IMG/VR virus record: IMGVR_UViG_3300042568_000965
Coordinates: 1 to 52,058 of that record
Origin: a virus
Length of the DNA: 52,058 nucleotides
Reading direction: 5' to 3' (one strand)
Shown: positions 7,126-15,100 of the stretch, piece after piece
Layout of the letters: each line of letters starts with the position of its first letter
Position numbering within the stretch: position 1 is the first letter of the stretch
Notes under the pieces: model-generated
Database searches by the model: none
Told to the model about the DNA's origin: nothing
Seen by the model: only the letters and a program-made list of their open reading frames with translations
Translations under genes and position numbers: made by a program

Positions 7126-8175
7126 TTATAGTTTTTTGAATTCAGGTTTTATTAATTTCCATATGTAAGACGAATATTCTTTATTGTCGTAAAGTTTAAA
7201 AAGGATAGGTCTTAAATGTTCGTCTTGTTTCATAACCCATAGAGCAAAATGTTTCTTTGAAATTTCTTGGTGATTGAATTCACTATAAAATCCGTTATAT
7301 AGTTTTTTGGATTCTTCTAATACATATGTGTAGTTAGACTCTAATTCAAAAACATAATATTTTATCTTTTTATAAAATTCATCAGGAACATCTTTAAGTA
7401 GTTCATCAAAATTACCACCATTACTTAATATTTCCCATATACCAGTAGTTGATACATTGGTCATTATTTTATGTAAACGAAGATACTCCTGTCCTTTTAT
7501 CTTAACTCTATCACCATTAGAAAATTTAACAACAAACCCTTCCTCATCATCTTTTATCATTGAACTTAAAGTGGTATAATCAGATATTCCATCATATTTT
7601 TCAACAACCCTAAATCCAAGGTTATTTATCATATTTCTTAATCGTATATCTTCATCACCATCGTATAAATCAACCTCTCTACCAGTTTTGGTTTCTATTA
7701 TTCCCAATAAAACAACATCTTCAAATGGGTATTGAACAACTATACGATTATCAGAATATATTATTTCAAACAAATAGGTATATTCAGTTTTTAAGTTTTT
7801 GTAACCATATCTTTGTAACATTTCAAACCCTTTAACTGATTGGTCAGAAGTAAATGAACCTCTGGTTGACATTATCCATTCACCATTATAGTTAAATAAG
7901 ATACCTAAACTACCATCCATTTTTGAATAAACTTCAAAGTCAGTAGTTGCGGTATGTTTTTTTTCCTCTAAATTGAAAAACTTTTTGAAAGGTCTTGCAA
8001 CTATATTCCCTTTATCATCAGTTACAAGACCTCGACTCATAATGGTTATTTCATCCCACTTTTCATTGTATTGTACGGTTTCAGAATAATTCCATATAGT
8101 TAATGTTAGAGTTGGGTGAACTTGTTTGTGAAGTAAACCTTCTTCATAATATTTATTTAAGGTGTTTAACATCAT
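7126..8175 (-). CDS. RNA ligase (T4 Rnl1-like nucleotidyltransferase)
   Basis: 349 residues. Joins RNA 5'-phosphate and 3'-OH ends with ATP through a lysine-AMP intermediate; in T4 it repairs tRNAs cut by host defences. The nucleotidyl lysine motif is SKMDGS (Lys85); downstream are EYTYLFEIIY (motif III-like), EEGFVVKF (motif IV) and DRVKIKG (motif V, K-x-K). The N-terminal MSRGLV and ARPFKKFFN blocks also fit the family. An upstream ATG at 8220 would overlap the promoter and the divergent gene; the -7 element at 8178-8185 sets the start at 8175 or 8172, making the mRNA nearly leaderless. Confidence 0.93.
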   Translation of the reverse strand: MMLNTLNKYYEEGLLHKQVHPTLTLTIWNYSETVQYNEKWDEITIMSRGLVTDDKGNIVARPFKKFFNLEEKKHTATTDFEVYSKMDGSLGILFNYNGEWIMSTRGSFTSDQSVKGFEMLQRYGYKNLKTEYTYLFEIIYSDNRIVVQYPFEDVVLLGIIETKTGREVDLYDGDEDIRLRNMINNLGFRVVEKYDGISDYTTLSSMIKDDEEGFVVKFSNGDRVKIKGQEYLRLHKIMTNVSTTGIWEILSNGGNFDELLKDVPDEFYKKIKYYVFELESNYTYVLEESKKLYNGFYSEFNHQEISKKHFALWVMKQDEHLRPILFKLYDNKEYSSYIWKLIKPEFKKL

Positions 8176-8177
8176 TA

Positions 8178-8185
8178 CAAAGATA
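8178..8185 (-). promoter_or_regulatory. Host-like promoter of the RNA ligase
   Basis: TATCTTTG with TTTTG 19 bp upstream, ending two bases before the first of two adjacent ATG codons. Confidence 0.8.
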
Positions 8186-8211
8186 ATAAATTTTTTTAAA
8201 ATTTCAAAATT

Positions 8212-8757
8212 ATGAAACAATATTCTATTGAAGAACTAAAGGGAGAATTTAACAGATTGGGTTATAAATGGTTTGATTTTCAAATTGTTGGTATTAGATC
8301 TAAATCGAATAAACCTAATGTATTTGACGATTTAATTGCAGTAATTAATAAAGATAAAATTCAATGGTTTACTTGTACAACAAATCCAGGAACTCATTGG
8401 TTAAAAAATTTACTTAATCCAAAAGGTACTGCTTTACTTAAACCAGGTCAATACGTTGATACTTGGGGTGTTGGTTTACATCAGGGTAAATACGAAGCGT
8501 TAACACAACAAAAACCTGTTACCGTTTTTAGAGATAAAGATTTAGATGATTTAGCTGAAGAAACTGCGGTTACTGACACAGGACTTTTCGGTATTAATAT
8601 TCACAGAGCGAATGATAAAATGGTGTCAAAATTCATAGATAAGTGGAGTGCGGGTTGTATGGTTCTAAATGATCCTAACCAATTTAAAGAATTACTTCAC
8701 GAATGTAAATTATCAGGTAAAAAATTGTTTACCTACTCGTTACTAAAGGAATTTTAA
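8212..8757 (+). CDS. L,D-transpeptidase-like (YkuD-fold) protein
   Basis: 181 residues. The catalytic signature of L,D-transpeptidases, H-x(14-17)-[ST]-H-G-C, appears as His131 ... SAGC with Cys149, exactly 14 residues between His and Ser; the second His is Ala. GLFGINIHRAN and the C-terminal FTYSLL also fit this phage family. No signal peptide is present, so it would act in lysis or as a virion part. The family in bacteria makes or cuts peptidoglycan cross-links; in a phage, cell-wall cleavage is a reasonable inference. It is divergent from the RNA ligase, with only 36 bases between the two start codons. Confidence 0.75.
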   Translation: MKQYSIEELKGEFNRLGYKWFDFQIVGIRSKSNKPNVFDDLIAVINKDKIQWFTCTTNPGTHWLKNLLNPKGTALLKPGQYVDTWGVGLHQGKYEALTQQKPVTVFRDKDLDDLAEETAVTDTGLFGINIHRANDKMVSKFIDKWSAGCMVLNDPNQFKELLHECKLSGKKLFTYSLLKEF

Positions 8758-8925
8758 TTCGTTTTCACTAATTATATCTTTATTATTCAATCTGTATTGA
8801 TAATTACCTTTTGAATATAATACTTCCTCAACAATGCCGCTTGAGTAGATATTCCCATCTATTTTAACGACTTTGACTTTATCCCCAATTTTAAATTTTG
8901 GGTTATTTTTTCTAGGTCTTACCAA
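8743..8925 (-). CDS. Small basic KOW/SH3-like protein
   Basis: 60 residues starting from TTG at 8925. FKIGDKVKVV...GIVEEVLYSKGNYQYRL is the pattern of small SH3/KOW-type barrels that bind nucleic acid or protein. No ATG start is available without an immediate stop. An ATATTTAT box lies at 8937-8944. Its 3' end overlaps the convergent L,D-transpeptidase-like gene by 15 bases. Confidence 0.6.
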   Translation of the reverse strand: MVRPRKNNPKFKIGDKVKVVKIDGNIYSSGIVEEVLYSKGNYQYRLNNKDIISENELKFL

Positions 8926-8936
8926 CTCTTTATTTC

Positions 8937-8944
8937 ATAAATAT
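8937..8944 (-). promoter_or_regulatory. ATATTTAT box
   Basis: Minus-strand ATATTTAT 12 bases before the TTG start of the small SH3-like gene. It sits just beyond the stop of the upstream phosphoesterase gene. Confidence 0.4.
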
Positions 8945-8945
8945 T

Positions 8946-9602
8946 TCAAAATGATGTTTGTGTGTGATGGTCGTAACCCATCTCACTAACTATAGGTCTT
9001 GACTCTAACAATGGTAATACTTCTCTCAATACGTGATAAGGACGGAATTCGGGGTGACCATCCATGCCGACATCCATACGTCTCCCCAAACCAAATCGGA
9101 GTTTGGTGGGTAAATGACAATGACCGTGAAGGTGTATCACTCCCTTATTTAAACCATCCCAAGAACTAATCGGGTAGTGCATCAAACGAAACTTACGTTT
9201 TCCGATTACTAAAGTTTCGTAATGACTTACAGACAGAAATAGTTCTTGAATATTATCTCTATTCTTTTCTATGTGTTCATCGTGATTTCCAAGTATTAAA
9301 TGTATGTTTTTACAAACAATTCTATTGTGAAATTCTCTTATTGAATCAAATCCACCAAAAGACCAATCACCCAAATGAATCAGAATATCATCTTGTTTAA
9401 CCACACTATTAATGTTATCAACAATTGAACTATTCATCCTCTCAAGTGAGGTGAAATCCCTTGTATAATCAACTGGGACTTCACCATTTTTATCTCTCCA
9501 TTCGCTAGTGCCTCGACAAATATTCTTGTGGTTGTAATGTGTGTCCGATGTTATCCAAACATCAGGAAACCTACCCCTACTATCACCTTCAATTTTAATC
9601 AT
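8946..9602 (-). CDS. Calcineurin-like metallophosphoesterase
   Basis: 218 residues. The metal-binding motifs appear in order: SDTHYNH (D-x-H), HLGDWSFGG (GD), LGNHDE (GNHD), MHYP and HLHGHCH (GHxH). The family hydrolyses phosphomonoesters or diesters with two metal ions. It is co-transcribed with the CYTH protein upstream, whose stop overlaps this ATG. Neighbouring RNA ligase and CYTH genes raise a role in RNA end or nucleotide processing, but that is inference. An N-terminal segment MIKIEGDSRGRFPDV precedes the fold. Confidence 0.9.
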   Translation of the reverse strand: MIKIEGDSRGRFPDVWITSDTHYNHKNICRGTSEWRDKNGEVPVDYTRDFTSLERMNSSIVDNINSVVKQDDILIHLGDWSFGGFDSIREFHNRIVCKNIHLILGNHDEHIEKNRDNIQELFLSVSHYETLVIGKRKFRLMHYPISSWDGLNKGVIHLHGHCHLPTKLRFGLGRRMDVGMDGHPEFRPYHVLREVLPLLESRPIVSEMGYDHHTQTSF

Positions 9603-10084
9603 TACTCAGCTAATTTCTTATTTGTAAATTCTTTAATTCCTGTCACTTCAAATAAAATCTCTCTTTCAATTGATTCGGGAAACACTATATCCTGTTCAAT
9701 ATCATCAAGTTCAACTTCTAATGTAATCAAACTCGTATTTTCGTAGGAGTCAATCTCAAATTTTAAATCATTTTCTTTAACGACCGTTCTAACCTTTTTA
9801 ATTTTAGAATAACTACTCAAATCCAATTTTTCAAATTCTTCGTTAGTTATTATCGTTGTTTCTTCGTGATTAACCCCTCTTGATAATGTTACTTTTCTTT
9901 CCTTAAAAATGGTAACCTGATTATTTTTTTGATTTACTTGATATCTATATCTATAACCATCAGGAGAATACCACTGCTCAATATCATAAACAATATCTAT
10001 CTTATCTAATTTTGGAAATCTTTTCAACAAAAATTTTCTCTCAATTTCTTTGTGCCCACCCGTCATATCTATCTTATTTTTCAT
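9602..10084 (-). CDS. CYTH-domain protein (triphosphate tunnel type)
   Basis: 160 residues. HKEIERKFLL contains the EIERKFL signature that names the CYTH fold, followed by RYRYQ and IFKERK basic strands and the acidic LEVELDDIE strand. Members hydrolyse triphosphates (including RNA 5' triphosphate and inorganic triphosphate) or act as class IV adenylate cyclases. Next to a phosphoesterase and near an RNA ligase, a triphosphatase role is a reasonable guess. The start is fixed by the promoter at 10089-10096, four bases before ATG. Confidence 0.88.
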   Translation of the reverse strand: MKNKIDMTGGHKEIERKFLLKRFPKLDKIDIVYDIEQWYSPDGYRYRYQVNQKNNQVTIFKERKVTLSRGVNHEETTIITNEEFEKLDLSSYSKIKKVRTVVKENDLKFEIDSYENTSLITLEVELDDIEQDIVFPESIEREILFEVTGIKEFTNKKLAE

Positions 10085-10088
10085 AATA

Positions 10089-10096
10089 CAAAGATA
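10089..10096 (-). promoter_or_regulatory. Host-like promoter of CYTH-phosphoesterase operon
   Basis: TATCTTTG with ATTTGG 19-20 bp upstream, four bases before ATG. Confidence 0.82.
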
Positions 10097-10129
10097 ATAA
10101 TTTTTTGTGAATCTACCAAATAAAAAAAG

Positions 10130-10369
10130 TTAATTATTGAAGTATTTTTTATAAATTTTAAACATTAAAAATAAAGGGATTAAACAGATCACCCCCACAA
10201 TTACTGAAACCGCTGCGGTTCGTATTAAGAAAAAATAGAATGTATAGATATGTTCATATAAACTCATCCCTTGTATTGGAAGTAAGAAAAAGAATGTTAA
10301 ACATATAATTAATGAAAGCATTAAACCTGCGGTTAAGATAAATAATCCTTTTAAGATGTTTTTTTTCAT
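10130..10369 (-). CDS. Small two-helix membrane protein
   Basis: 79 residues with two long hydrophobic segments (about 7-31 and 50-72) separated by a short polar loop, and a basic C-terminus KIYKKYFNN. The topology would suit a holin, but endolysin genes are far away and there is no direct evidence. It follows another tiny membrane protein gene by five bases, so they are probably one transcript. Confidence 0.65.
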   Translation of the reverse strand: MKKNILKGLFILTAGLMLSLIICLTFFFLLPIQGMSLYEHIYTFYFFLIRTAAVSVIVGVICLIPLFLMFKIYKKYFNN

Positions 10370-10373
10370 AGTT

Positions 10374-10496
10374 TTAAATTATTAGTATTAAAGTTATTAT
10401 TAGTAATATTATGTTTAGGTAAATCATAGTGTAAGAAAACTCGATTTGTTGTTCACTTTTACCTTGCCAATCATCATCCCATTCTATTTTTTCCAT
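10374..10496 (-). CDS. Tiny membrane protein, DWQGKS family copy 1
   Basis: 40 residues. A polar N-terminus (MEKIEWDDDWQGKSEQQ) is followed by one hydrophobic helix that runs to the end. The segment DDWQGKSEQQIEFS is closely similar to DWQGKSKEQVDYS of the small protein at 10742-10888, so the two are paralogues. It lies between other small minus-strand genes with short gaps. The function is unknown. Confidence 0.65.
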   Translation of the reverse strand: MEKIEWDDDWQGKSEQQIEFSYTMIYLNIILLIITLILII

Positions 10497-10502
10497 ACGT
10501 TT

Positions 10503-10712
10503 TTAAAGAGTCTCCAATTCATTAAGATCGATTAAAATATTACCTTGTCTATCAATTACTTCATTCTCGATTAGGTTCATAGCGGTTCTACCATAATGAC
10601 CCTGTAATGTCCAAGCATTACCTGTTTTAACAAGTTCACTAAAAAATTCAACCATATCTTTGTCACTCATTTCACCACCTTCGTAAGCAATAATTTTTTC
10701 AACTGAAATCAT
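10503..10712 (-). CDS. Small conserved phage protein (EGGE...LQGHYGRTA)
   Basis: 69 residues. IAYEGGEMSDKDMVEFFSEL and WTLQGHYGRTAMNLIE match a short protein found in many unrelated phages; the function is not known to me. A host-like promoter (10733-10740) lies upstream with a 20-base leader. It may head a transcript with the tiny membrane proteins that follow. Confidence 0.75.
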   Translation of the reverse strand: MISVEKIIAYEGGEMSDKDMVEFFSELVKTGNAWTLQGHYGRTAMNLIENEVIDRQGNILIDLNELETL

Positions 10713-10732
10713 AATTTATTAATTTTATAATA

Positions 10733-10740
10733 CAAAGATA
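10733..10740 (-). promoter_or_regulatory. Host-like promoter
   Basis: TATCTTTG with ATTTGG about 20 bp upstream; ATG follows after a 20-base leader. Confidence 0.75.
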
Positions 10741-10741
10741 C

Positions 10742-10888
10742 TCAAATAATTTTATTTACCAAATAAAAAACTCCTAAAACTATTAACAAGATACTAACAA
10801 CTATTAAACATAGTGACGCGACCTTTGTTGAGTAATCTACCTGTTCTTTACTTTTACCTTGCCAATCCTCTAAATTCCAATCACTCAT
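10742..10888 (-). CDS. Tiny membrane protein, DWQGKS family copy 2
   Basis: 48 residues. MSDWNLEDWQGKSKEQVDYS is followed by a single membrane helix (about 24-44). It is a paralogue of the protein at 10374-10496. The ATG overlaps the stop of the HExxH gene upstream (ATATGAG), and GGAGGA lies eight bases before it, a rare Shine-Dalgarno-like match in this window that also codes for the end of the upstream protein. Confidence 0.68.
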   Translation of the reverse strand: MSDWNLEDWQGKSKEQVDYSTKVASLCLIVVSILLIVLGVFYLVNKII

Positions 10889-11487
10889 ATGTTTTCCTCC
10901 TTAAACACTTTAAAAACTTTTTTAGACATTTTATTATAATTCATATTGAATTTTGTACTCATCACTCCCAAAACTTTTTCGTTTTTATATGGCGAATTTT
11001 TAGGGGTACTCCATCTTCTTGTGTAATACATCCAATTATAAAACATTACATAAGCATTTGCCTTTTTGATGTAATCAGTTATATCAATACTTAAACCCCA
11101 CTCTTTTATCAGTTTAACTGACCTTTTTTCATTATCCAATTCAAGGTCTCGACAATTTGATAAATGTTTTTGAATGTTCCTAACTTCTTTACCCGACAAC
11201 CACTCGTCTAATTTAACCAATGAATTTAACGTTGTATTCCATAGTGGTATACCATCCTGCCATTGAGTTAGATGAGCATATTCGTGAACCAAAACACCAA
11301 ACCCATCGGGACTTTTTATGGCGACTACAAGTTTTTTATTTTCAGAATCAAACCAACCAGAACACTTGGCATTACTACTATACTTAACATAAGAAACATT
11401 TCTTATATCACATTTAACCCCCAATTCTTTACAATGGGATTTAACGTGTTTAATAAATTCCTTATCTTTTTCTGTCAATCCCCTCAT
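10885..11487 (-). CDS. HExxH zinc metallopeptidase-like protein
   Basis: 200 residues. VLVHEYAHLTQW holds the zinc motif HExxH near residue 89; ELDNEKRSV about 50 residues later is a candidate third ligand region. No signal peptide, so it is likely cytoplasmic or virion-borne. Short HExxH proteins of this sort are common in large phages and mostly uncharacterised. Its 3' end overlaps the DWQGKS membrane gene. Confidence 0.75.
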   Translation of the reverse strand: MRGLTEKDKEFIKHVKSHCKELGVKCDIRNVSYVKYSSNAKCSGWFDSENKKLVVAIKSPDGFGVLVHEYAHLTQWQDGIPLWNTTLNSLVKLDEWLSGKEVRNIQKHLSNCRDLELDNEKRSVKLIKEWGLSIDITDYIKKANAYVMFYNWMYYTRRWSTPKNSPYKNEKVLGVMSTKFNMNYNKMSKKVFKVFKEENI

Positions 11488-11507
11488 ATTAATAAACTTT
11501 TATAATA

Positions 11508-11515
11508 CAAAGGTA
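11508..11515 (-). promoter_or_regulatory. Host-like promoter of the HExxH gene
   Basis: TACCTTTG with TTTG 20 bp upstream, followed by a 20-base leader. Confidence 0.78.
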
Positions 11516-11549
11516 CGATTTTTTTTTGAAATTACCAAATTTTTTTAAC

Positions 11550-11574
11550 AAAAAAACCACCTGAAAATGGTGGT
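11550..11574 (-). terminator. Terminator
   Basis: ACCACC, seven-base loop, GGTGGT; six or more T on the minus strand. It ends transcription from the gene at 11716-11985 and the structured element in between. Confidence 0.85.
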
Positions 11575-11577
11575 GTT

Positions 11578-11697
11578 GGGGGGGGGGTTAGGTTTGTATT
11601 GTTAGTAATCCCAGTTCTATATTTACCTTTTATTGGGAGATTCCTTAAACCTGAGTCGGAATCACAATTTAATAATAATTATCCTAACCCTCAACAA
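11578..11697 (-). other. Structured intergenic element with a run of ten G
   Basis: On the minus strand, GGGTTAGG near 11690 can pair with CCTAACCC near 11590, closing a loop of about 95 bases that holds GATTCC/GGAATC. The pairing 3' side runs into ten consecutive C (G on plus, 11578-11587), followed by a terminator. No reading frame is present. It may be a small RNA or a 3' UTR element of the gene at 11716. Confidence 0.4.
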
Positions 11698-11715
11698 AAT
11701 AATGTTAAGAAATTG

Positions 11716-11985
11716 TTAATTAAAACCCAAAGGGTTTAATTCACTACCAATAGGTAAGTTTTGTAGTTCTAACATTTCCTCGGTTATTTCTTCGGGAGTT
11801 AAGTGACCTTTAATATCAGAATCACAACTTCTCCAAATTTCAAAAGTATTGATACCATCACCATATAAACCAACGCCTCCACCAACAACCGAAATTTTGT
11901 GACCATTATCAAACTCCATTATGGCTTGTTTTCCACCTGTCAAACTTTGTTTTGGTTTGAACTCTAAATCTTTAAATGTTTTCAT
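11716..11985 (-). CDS. Conserved small phage protein
   Basis: 89 residues starting MKTFKDLEFKP, a start shared by a small protein of many phages and mobile elements. It contains a GHKISVVGGGVGLYG strand-rich core and an acidic LTPEEITEEML helix. The function is unknown to me. The host-like promoter ends four bases before ATG, so the message is nearly leaderless. Confidence 0.72.
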   Translation of the reverse strand: MKTFKDLEFKPKQSLTGGKQAIMEFDNGHKISVVGGGVGLYGDGINTFEIWRSCDSDIKGHLTPEEITEEMLELQNLPIGSELNPLGFN

Positions 11986-11989
11986 ACCA

Positions 11990-11997
11990 CAAATGTA
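11990..11997 (-). promoter_or_regulatory. Host-like promoter
   Basis: TACATTTG with TTTTG 19 bp upstream, four bases before ATG. Confidence 0.8.
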
Positions 11998-12031
11998 GTA
12001 ATATTTTTTGAATCCACAAAATTTTTTAAAA

Positions 12032-12060
12032 TAAAAAACCCACTTTATTAGAGTGAGTTT
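12032..12060 (-). terminator. Terminator downstream of the large adhesin gene
   Basis: AAACTCACT/AGTGGGTTT stem with one G-T pair and a seven-base loop, followed on the minus strand by T's. The flanking A/T runs allow bidirectional use. Confidence 0.8.
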
Positions 12061-12146
12061 TTCTTATAATTTACCAAATATATTTCTCAAATCACATTTT
12101 TCTTTATGTGTTTGAATCTTCCTTAAAAAATTTAAAATCTTCCTTA

Positions 12147-15100
12147 TCATTCAATTATAAATAATTCTTTAATTAATGTGTTGTTTTTGTTATTTCTAAC
12201 CATTATAAAATATATTCCTGTATTAAGGTTGGTTAGATTTAATTGGTCTTCGGATTTATTATAACCCGAATAAACAACTTGTCCTAAACTATTTTTAACC
12301 TCAACAAAATAAATATCACTTTCACCTCTAAAAACTCTAAATTCCATAATTCCTTTACCGGGATTTGGGTAGACAATAAAATCTAAGTCTTTATTATCAT
12401 TCTCATCTAAACCAACCATTCTTACATCACAAACTTTATTGACCCCAAAATAACCCATAGGACTTGACCCACAAGTATTCACACCCATAACACTAAAAGT
12501 TCCCCCAAAGAAAGATGACGATGTTTTAGCATATACCACATTACCCGTGGTTGAACCAATGAAAGAGGTTCCGTTAGGGCTACTCCAAATATAACTTGTA
12601 TTTCTTGGTGATATCGATGCGGTTAACATTATGGTGTCAGGAAAACAAGCTTGATTTATACCTGTAATTGTCGGTCTTTGTGTTAGTAACCCAATTCTTC
12701 TAGTACTCTTTACGGTACCACAAGAAAATTGTGTTGTTAGTTTTATACTATCACAAGAGTTATTAATACAAGTTGACTCAAAATTACTTGGGAAAAATAC
12801 ACTTATTGAATTAGTTCCCTGACCACTAACTATCTGAGCATTATTTGGTACCGACCAAGTAAATGATAATGCTCCTGTTGTAGAAACACTATAAGTATTT
12901 GTATAACCATTGTTAACACAACTTGAACCATTTATAGTTACTGTTGGAAGTCCTACACTTACAACTCTAGTTAATGTTACAGGATTTCCACATCCTCCTG
13001 TTATGACTAACTGAATATTACCTCCAGTAAATCCATTTTGAAATGTTACTTGAATCGAATTTGTTCCTTGACCACTAACTATTGTTGAATTAACGGGAAC
13101 TGACCAATTGTAATTAACCCCACTTATTGGTGTAACACTAAAAGTTGTTGATGTATTTGTTCCAATTATACTACAAACACTTCTTACCCCCGATATTGAA
13201 GATGATGAAATTGTTGATTGAGTTGTTGATAAAGTTTTAGTTGATAATACACTACCACCACAACCATTATTTAGATTAACACTAATTGTTCCCGAAACAA
13301 ATGAGTTAGACACTAATACATTTATGACATTAGTTCCTTGACCTGATTGTATTGTCATATTTGTTGGAACTGACCAAGTAAATGTTCCACTTTGGTTTGT
13401 TACACTATAAGTTACCGATTGACCTAAGTATGGACATAAATCACCAGGTCCTGATATTGTACCAATATTACTATAAAGATTGTTATTTGATACTGAACCA
13501 TAAGTCATAGGTGAACTACCACATTGGTTAACCGACATTACACTAAACTGACCTGAAGTAAACGTAGTACTAAATTTAACTTTAATTGTATCATTGTTAT
13601 TATTACCAACTAAAGAAACACCATTAGGTAATCCCCATATATAATTAAATGAAGTTGGGACTGAATCTACACGATAGGTATAAATTGTATTACCATCAGC
13701 ACAAACCGTGGAAGGTCCTAAAATTGAAGTTGGTCTTGTAACATATTTGTCAATGGTAAATGTTTTAGTTGTGGTACTACAAGCGTTTGTTGCGGTAACC
13801 GAACCGCCTGAACCTGTAACTAAGTACATACTAAATTTAAGTTGAGTAGTATCATTACCTTGTCCTGAAAATACGTTAACCCCATACGGAGGAACCCAAG
13901 TATAAGTTGTATTTGGTTGTGAATTTGTAATTACATATTGTTTAACACTACCAATAGGGTCACCACAAAAGTTACCTGAGATTGTAGGTTTGTTAGGTAA
14001 TTTAGAAACCCAAATACTTCTATGATAAGTAATACCATTTGAAACAACATCAACTTCAATACTATCTTGAATAAACCCACTTGAAAAAGTTACATTAACA
14101 TTTTGACTACTTAAACCATTAGAAGATGTAACACCATTAGGTAATATCCAAGTAATACTATTAGGACTTGTGTTAGAATAATTTATGGTGTAAGTTGTTG
14201 AATTAACACCACATATTGGGGTGATACCATCTATTTGTCCGACATTTATTAATACCGAAGTACAACCTAAATTAATTATATTTTGTGTTGTACAATTTTT
14301 AGAATCTGTTACCGTTAAAGTATAATCACCCGAAGGAATGTTTGTTAAATTTTGTGATGTCGAACCATTTGACCATAAGTAAAAGTATGGAGGAGTTCCA
14401 CCAACAATTGAACTAGTTATACTACCATTACTTGAACCACAATTAGGATAATTTACAATATTTAACCCTAAACTAAGTTGAGATGGTTGAGCTACATTTA
14501 AAGTTGTGATTTTATTACAACCTTTGTTATCGGTTATAGTTACGTTGTAGTTACCCGCGGTTAAATTACTAATTGTATTTTGATTACTTCCATTACCCCA
14601 TAAAATAATATAAGGGGAAGTCCCACCTGAGATGTTTGTTACCGAAAGACTACCATTACTTTCACCAAAACAATTTACATTTGTAACTGAAGTGGTAAGT
14701 GTAATTGTTGATGGTTGTGTTATTGTAACTGAGTTTGTTGTTGTACAACCTTTACTATCCGTGATGGTTACTGAATAAGTGTTTGCTGGTACGTTATTCA
14801 AATCCTGATTAGTAGAACCATTAGACCAACTATATGTATAAGGTGAAGTTCCACCACTTGGGGTTAAGTTAATACTACCATTGACACCATTAAAACAACT
14901 AACATTTACGGAAGTTAATGATGATGTAAGTAACGTAGGTTGTGTGATTGTAACCGAGTTAGTTGAACTACATAGGTTGTTATCAGTAATTGTAACTGAG
15001 TAATTACCCGATGTTAGATTAGATATATCTTCAATTGTTCCACCATTTGACCAACTAAAAGTAAAAGGACTATTTCCTGTTGGTGTTAAATCTATCGAAC

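Noticed and set aside
10130-10369. Holin assignment for the small two-helix membrane protein
   Set aside because: Topology fits but it is far from the endolysin, and several similar small membrane proteins exist here.
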